Shown: one piece after another, positions 51,621 through 53,347 of the stretch | How the letters are laid out: each line of letters opens with the position of its first letter | How positions within the stretch are numbered: the first letter of the stretch is position 1 | Source of the DNA: an uncultured Mollicutes bacterium | GTDB taxonomy: Bacteria; Bacillota_I; Bacilli_A; RFN20; CAG-826 | NCBI GenBank assembly: GCA_900545015.1 | Contig: UQXJ01000008.1 | Span: forward strand, 1-53,347 | Reading direction: 5' to 3' | DNA length: 53,347 nucleotides | Made by a program: the position numbers and the translations under genes | The notes under the pieces: generated by a model | Told to the model about the DNA's origin: nothing | Databases searched by the model: none | What the model saw: only the letters and a program-made list of their open reading frames with translations

Positions 51621-51791
51621 ATGAAATTATTTAATGGATTTGACTTTGAAGAAAATATTCATAATAACACCGAAAGAGATTCAATCGTTTGTTTATGCAA
51701 TGCTAATACAAATATATATTCACAACCATATGTTGGATTTTGCCTTTTAAAAGGAACAAATGAAGAATCTAACTCAGAATATGAGTATTAA
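51621..51791 (+). CDS. Small hypothetical protein
   Basis: 56 residues: MKLFNGFDFEENIHNN at the start, a hydrophobic, Cys-containing middle (IVCLCNANTNIY, YVGFCLL) and an acidic tail ending EYEY. aagaagg lies about 10 nt before the ATG. It has its own promoter at 51479-51507, and its stop is directly followed by the metK leader promoter. Not recognised; it may be real given the spacing, but could be a chance frame. Confidence 0.45.
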   Translation: MKLFNGFDFEENIHNNTERDSIVCLCNANTNIYSQPYVGFCLLKGTNEESNSEYEY

Positions 51792-51820
51792 TTGAAATTC
51801 GTTTCTTTTTGATATATAGT
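51792..51820 (+). promoter_or_regulatory. Promoter of the metK leader
   Basis: TTGAAA (51792-51797), 17-nt spacer, TATAGT (51815-51820). The predicted start near 51826 coincides with the first base of the P1 stem of the leader RNA. Confidence 0.75.
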
Positions 51821-51825
51821 TATTA

Positions 51826-51972
51826 CACTTATCTCGAATCGTACAAATATATTAAGTGAAAAAGTACGATAGCAACTCTATTTAATAGTAAGTGCTTCTT
51901 AATAGGAGAGCCACACTCTCATCGATAAGTGGAAATGGTAAATTTAGCCTTCCTAGTGTGGAAGGTTTTTTA
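51826..51972 (+). ncRNA. metK leader: candidate divergent SAM-clan riboswitch with attenuator
   Basis: P1 is cacttatc / gataagtg (51826-51833, 51924-51931). P2 is atcgtac / gtacgat (51838-51844, 51864-51870) with a 19-nt loop. The junction agcaac (51871-51876) resembles the S-box aGCAACC. P3 is ctat/atag (51878-51881, 51885-51888). The next junction is aagtgctt (compare S-box AAGGUGCU), and P4 is gagag/ctctc (51906-51910, 51916-51920). The P2 loop tattaag (51850-51856) is complementary to cttaata (51898-51904), giving a 7-bp pseudoknot as in SAM-I. A terminator (51948-51972) and an antiterminator pairing, ccacact (51911-51917) with agtgtgg (51955-51961), exclude each other. The canonical S-box GGAGGGA/GGCC segment is missing. 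SAM sensing is inferred from topology and the metK context. Confidence 0.7.
51948..51972 (+). terminator. Attenuator terminator before metK
   Basis: ccttcc (51948-51953) and ggaagg (51960-51965) pair around a 6-nt loop and are followed by ttttttattt. The loop and 3' arm contain agtgtgg, which can instead pair with the riboswitch P4 region. Confidence 0.9.
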
Positions 51973-51992
51973 TTTATATAAAGGAGAAAGAG

Positions 51993-53156
51993 ATGGAAAA
52001 GGAAAGAATTTTATTTACAAGTGAATCTGTTTCAGAAGGACATCCTGATAAAGTTTGTGACCAAATTAGTGATGCAATTTTAGATGCAGTATTAAAAGAA
52101 GATAAGAACAGCTTTGTTGCATGTGAATGTTTTGCAACAACTGATTTTTTATTAATCGGTGGAGAAATCACAACTAAAGCTAAAGTTGATTATGAAGAAG
52201 TTGCTCGTAATGTAATAAAAGATATCGGATATGATAAAGATGAATTAGGTTTTAACTATAAAACAGTTAAAATTTTAAACAAAATTAAAACCCAATCTCC
52301 TGATATTAGACAAGGTGTTGAAAATAAAGATATTTTAAAAACTGGTGCTGGCGATCAAGGCATTATGTTTGCCTATGCAAGTAATGAAAGTAGTGGTTAT
52401 ATGCCTCTTCCTATTTGCATTGCGCATAAATTAGTTCGTATTGCTACTCAACTTCGTAAAAGTGGTGAATTTAAATGGGCTCGTCCAGATATGAAATCAC
52501 AAGTTACTATTGATTACACAGATGCTACACCAAGAATTAAAACAATTTTAATGAGTTGTTCTCATGATCCAGATTTTAATGAAGTTGAATTTAAAAATTA
52601 CATTAAAGAAAATATTATGAAAGTCGTTGCTCGCTCATTTAATTTAAATGAAGATTTTGAAGTTTTAATTAATCCTACTGGTAGATTCGTTATTGGAGGA
52701 CCATGCGGAGATACAGGTTTGACTGGTAGAAAAATAATTGTTGATACATATGGCGGTAGTGCTAGACACGGCGGAGGAGCATTTAGTGGAAAAGATCCAT
52801 CTAAAGTTGATAGAAGCGCTACATATTATGCACGTTATATTGCTAAGAATTTAGTTGCTGCTGGTGTTGCTGATAGAATTGAGGTTCAATTGAGCTATGC
52901 TATCGGAAAAGCTGAACCACTATCAATTTCAATTTCAACATTTAAAACATCACATTATGATGATGAGTTAATCCTTGAAATTATAAGAAAAGTATTTGAT
53001 TGTAGACCTGGTGCAATTATTTCTAACTTTAAATTAAGAGAACCATCATTCAACTATAAAGATGTCACAAATTATGGACACTTTGGTAGACCTGATTTAG
53101 ATTTACCTTGGGAAAAACTTGATAAGGTTGAAGAAATTAAAGCTTTACTTAAGTAA
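51993..53156 (+). CDS. metK: S-adenosylmethionine synthetase
   Basis: Makes S-adenosylmethionine from methionine and ATP in the cytoplasm. Signature stretches are FTSESVSEGHPDKVCDQISDA (N-terminal, ATP/metal site; read as SVSEGHPDKVCDQ), GAGDQGIMFAYA (methionine loop, the usual G replaced by A in FAYA), DTYGGSARHGGGAFSGKDPSKVDRS split around GGGAFSGKD, and the C-terminal GHFGRPDLDLPWE. 387 residues is standard. Shine-Dalgarno aaaggaga. Expression is expected to be controlled by the leader at 51826-51972. Confidence 0.97.
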   Translation: MEKERILFTSESVSEGHPDKVCDQISDAILDAVLKEDKNSFVACECFATTDFLLIGGEITTKAKVDYEEVARNVIKDIGYDKDELGFNYKTVKILNKIKTQSPDIRQGVENKDILKTGAGDQGIMFAYASNESSGYMPLPICIAHKLVRIATQLRKSGEFKWARPDMKSQVTIDYTDATPRIKTILMSCSHDPDFNEVEFKNYIKENIMKVVARSFNLNEDFEVLINPTGRFVIGGPCGDTGLTGRKIIVDTYGGSARHGGGAFSGKDPSKVDRSATYYARYIAKNLVAAGVADRIEVQLSYAIGKAEPLSISISTFKTSHYDDELILEIIRKVFDCRPGAIISNFKLREPSFNYKDVTNYGHFGRPDLDLPWEKLDKVEEIKALLK

Positions 53157-53226
53157 AATAATACAAAAAAATTATACTCGTAAATTCTATTTTAGTTTAT
53201 AATATAAGTAGAAAAAGAAACGAAGG

Positions 53227-53258
53227 AACGCAGAAGTTTTTGGCTTGTGCGTTTTTTA
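53227..53258 (+). terminator. Terminator downstream of metK
   Basis: aacgca (53227-53232) and tgcgtt (53248-53253) stem with T-run to 53257. A TATAAT box (53198-53203) lies 24 nt upstream, so it could instead end a very short separate transcript. No gene is seen from here to the window end. Confidence 0.65.
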
Positions 53259-53347
53259 TTTAATATAGGAAATTCGATTTATTGAAATGCACAAAAAAAT
53301 AGATTAAATATGATTAAAATCATATTGGTTTATTCTTTTTCTTTGAT

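Noticed and set aside
51826..51972. Canonical S-box (SAM-I) call for the metK leader
   Set aside because: The GGAGGGA and GGCC parts of P2 are missing; the element is reported as a divergent candidate instead.
1..53347. Prophage, transposase or integrase genes
   Set aside because: No recognisable mobile-element protein was found; only the intergenic repeat family hints at mobility.

Overview
The window is a low-GC (around 30%), AT-rich bacterial chromosome segment with short intergenic spaces, Bacillota-type promoters and Shine-Dalgarno sites. TGA is used as a normal stop (for example at 12717-12719 and 46284-46286), so this is not a code-4 mollicute. The gene content suggests a fermentative, gut-type member of the Bacilli/Erysipelotrichia side of the Bacillota: many glycoside hydrolases, lipoproteins, NfnAB, an iron alcohol dehydrogenase, PduL, and no respiratory genes. 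This placement is inference; no rRNA is present.

Layout: (1) 64-3764, a membrane-anchored GH3 enzyme with permuted domain order and a small membrane partner. (2) 3930-10117, an L-rhamnose module (kinase, isomerase, aldolase, GH78 alpha-L-rhamnosidase). (3) 10240-20281, a divergent DeoR regulator facing a galactoside/glucoside operon (GPH symporter, GH13, GH36, GH2, membrane protein). (4) 20278-28980, mostly housekeeping and small genes: YolD-like, HAD, DegV, macrodomain fusion, Fe-alcohol dehydrogenase, XRE regulator, NfnAB and a lipoprotein. (5) 29231-33059, tRNA-Ser, a degenerate GGDEF/EAL-like membrane protein next to proS, and a cold-shock gene. (6) 33092-38188, an MFS carrier, mntP behind a manganese riboswitch, an anchored GH5 glucanase, tRNA-Leu, PduL and a TSCPD protein. 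(7) 38736-48892, a complete starch/maltodextrin operon (malQ, msmK-type ATPase, starch-binding-like lipoprotein, binding protein, giant MalF, MalG, lipoprotein alpha-amylase) behind a consensus promoter with a perfect cre/LacI-type operator. (8) 48889-53347, membrane proteins including two tandem RDD proteins, a small ORF, and metK behind a structured leader.

How it works together: extracellular anchored enzymes (GH3, GH5, GH13 lipoprotein) attack plant or starch polymers. Oligosaccharides enter by the ABC importer or the GPH symporter and are cut inside by MalQ, GH13, GH36, GH2 and GH78. Rhamnose goes to DHAP and lactaldehyde; the Fe-alcohol dehydrogenase and NfnAB would handle redox balance.

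Most interesting points: the metK leader has the full topology of a SAM-clan riboswitch (P1-P4, GCAAC, a P2-loop pseudoknot, overlapping antiterminator and terminator) but lacks the usual S-box P2 sequences. An interspersed intergenic repeat with a 19-nt core occurs three times. MalF carries a roughly 420-residue coiled-coil-like insertion and shares a Cys-framed DMFC motif with the amylase lipoprotein. Several operons start with leaderless promoter-ATG arrangements.
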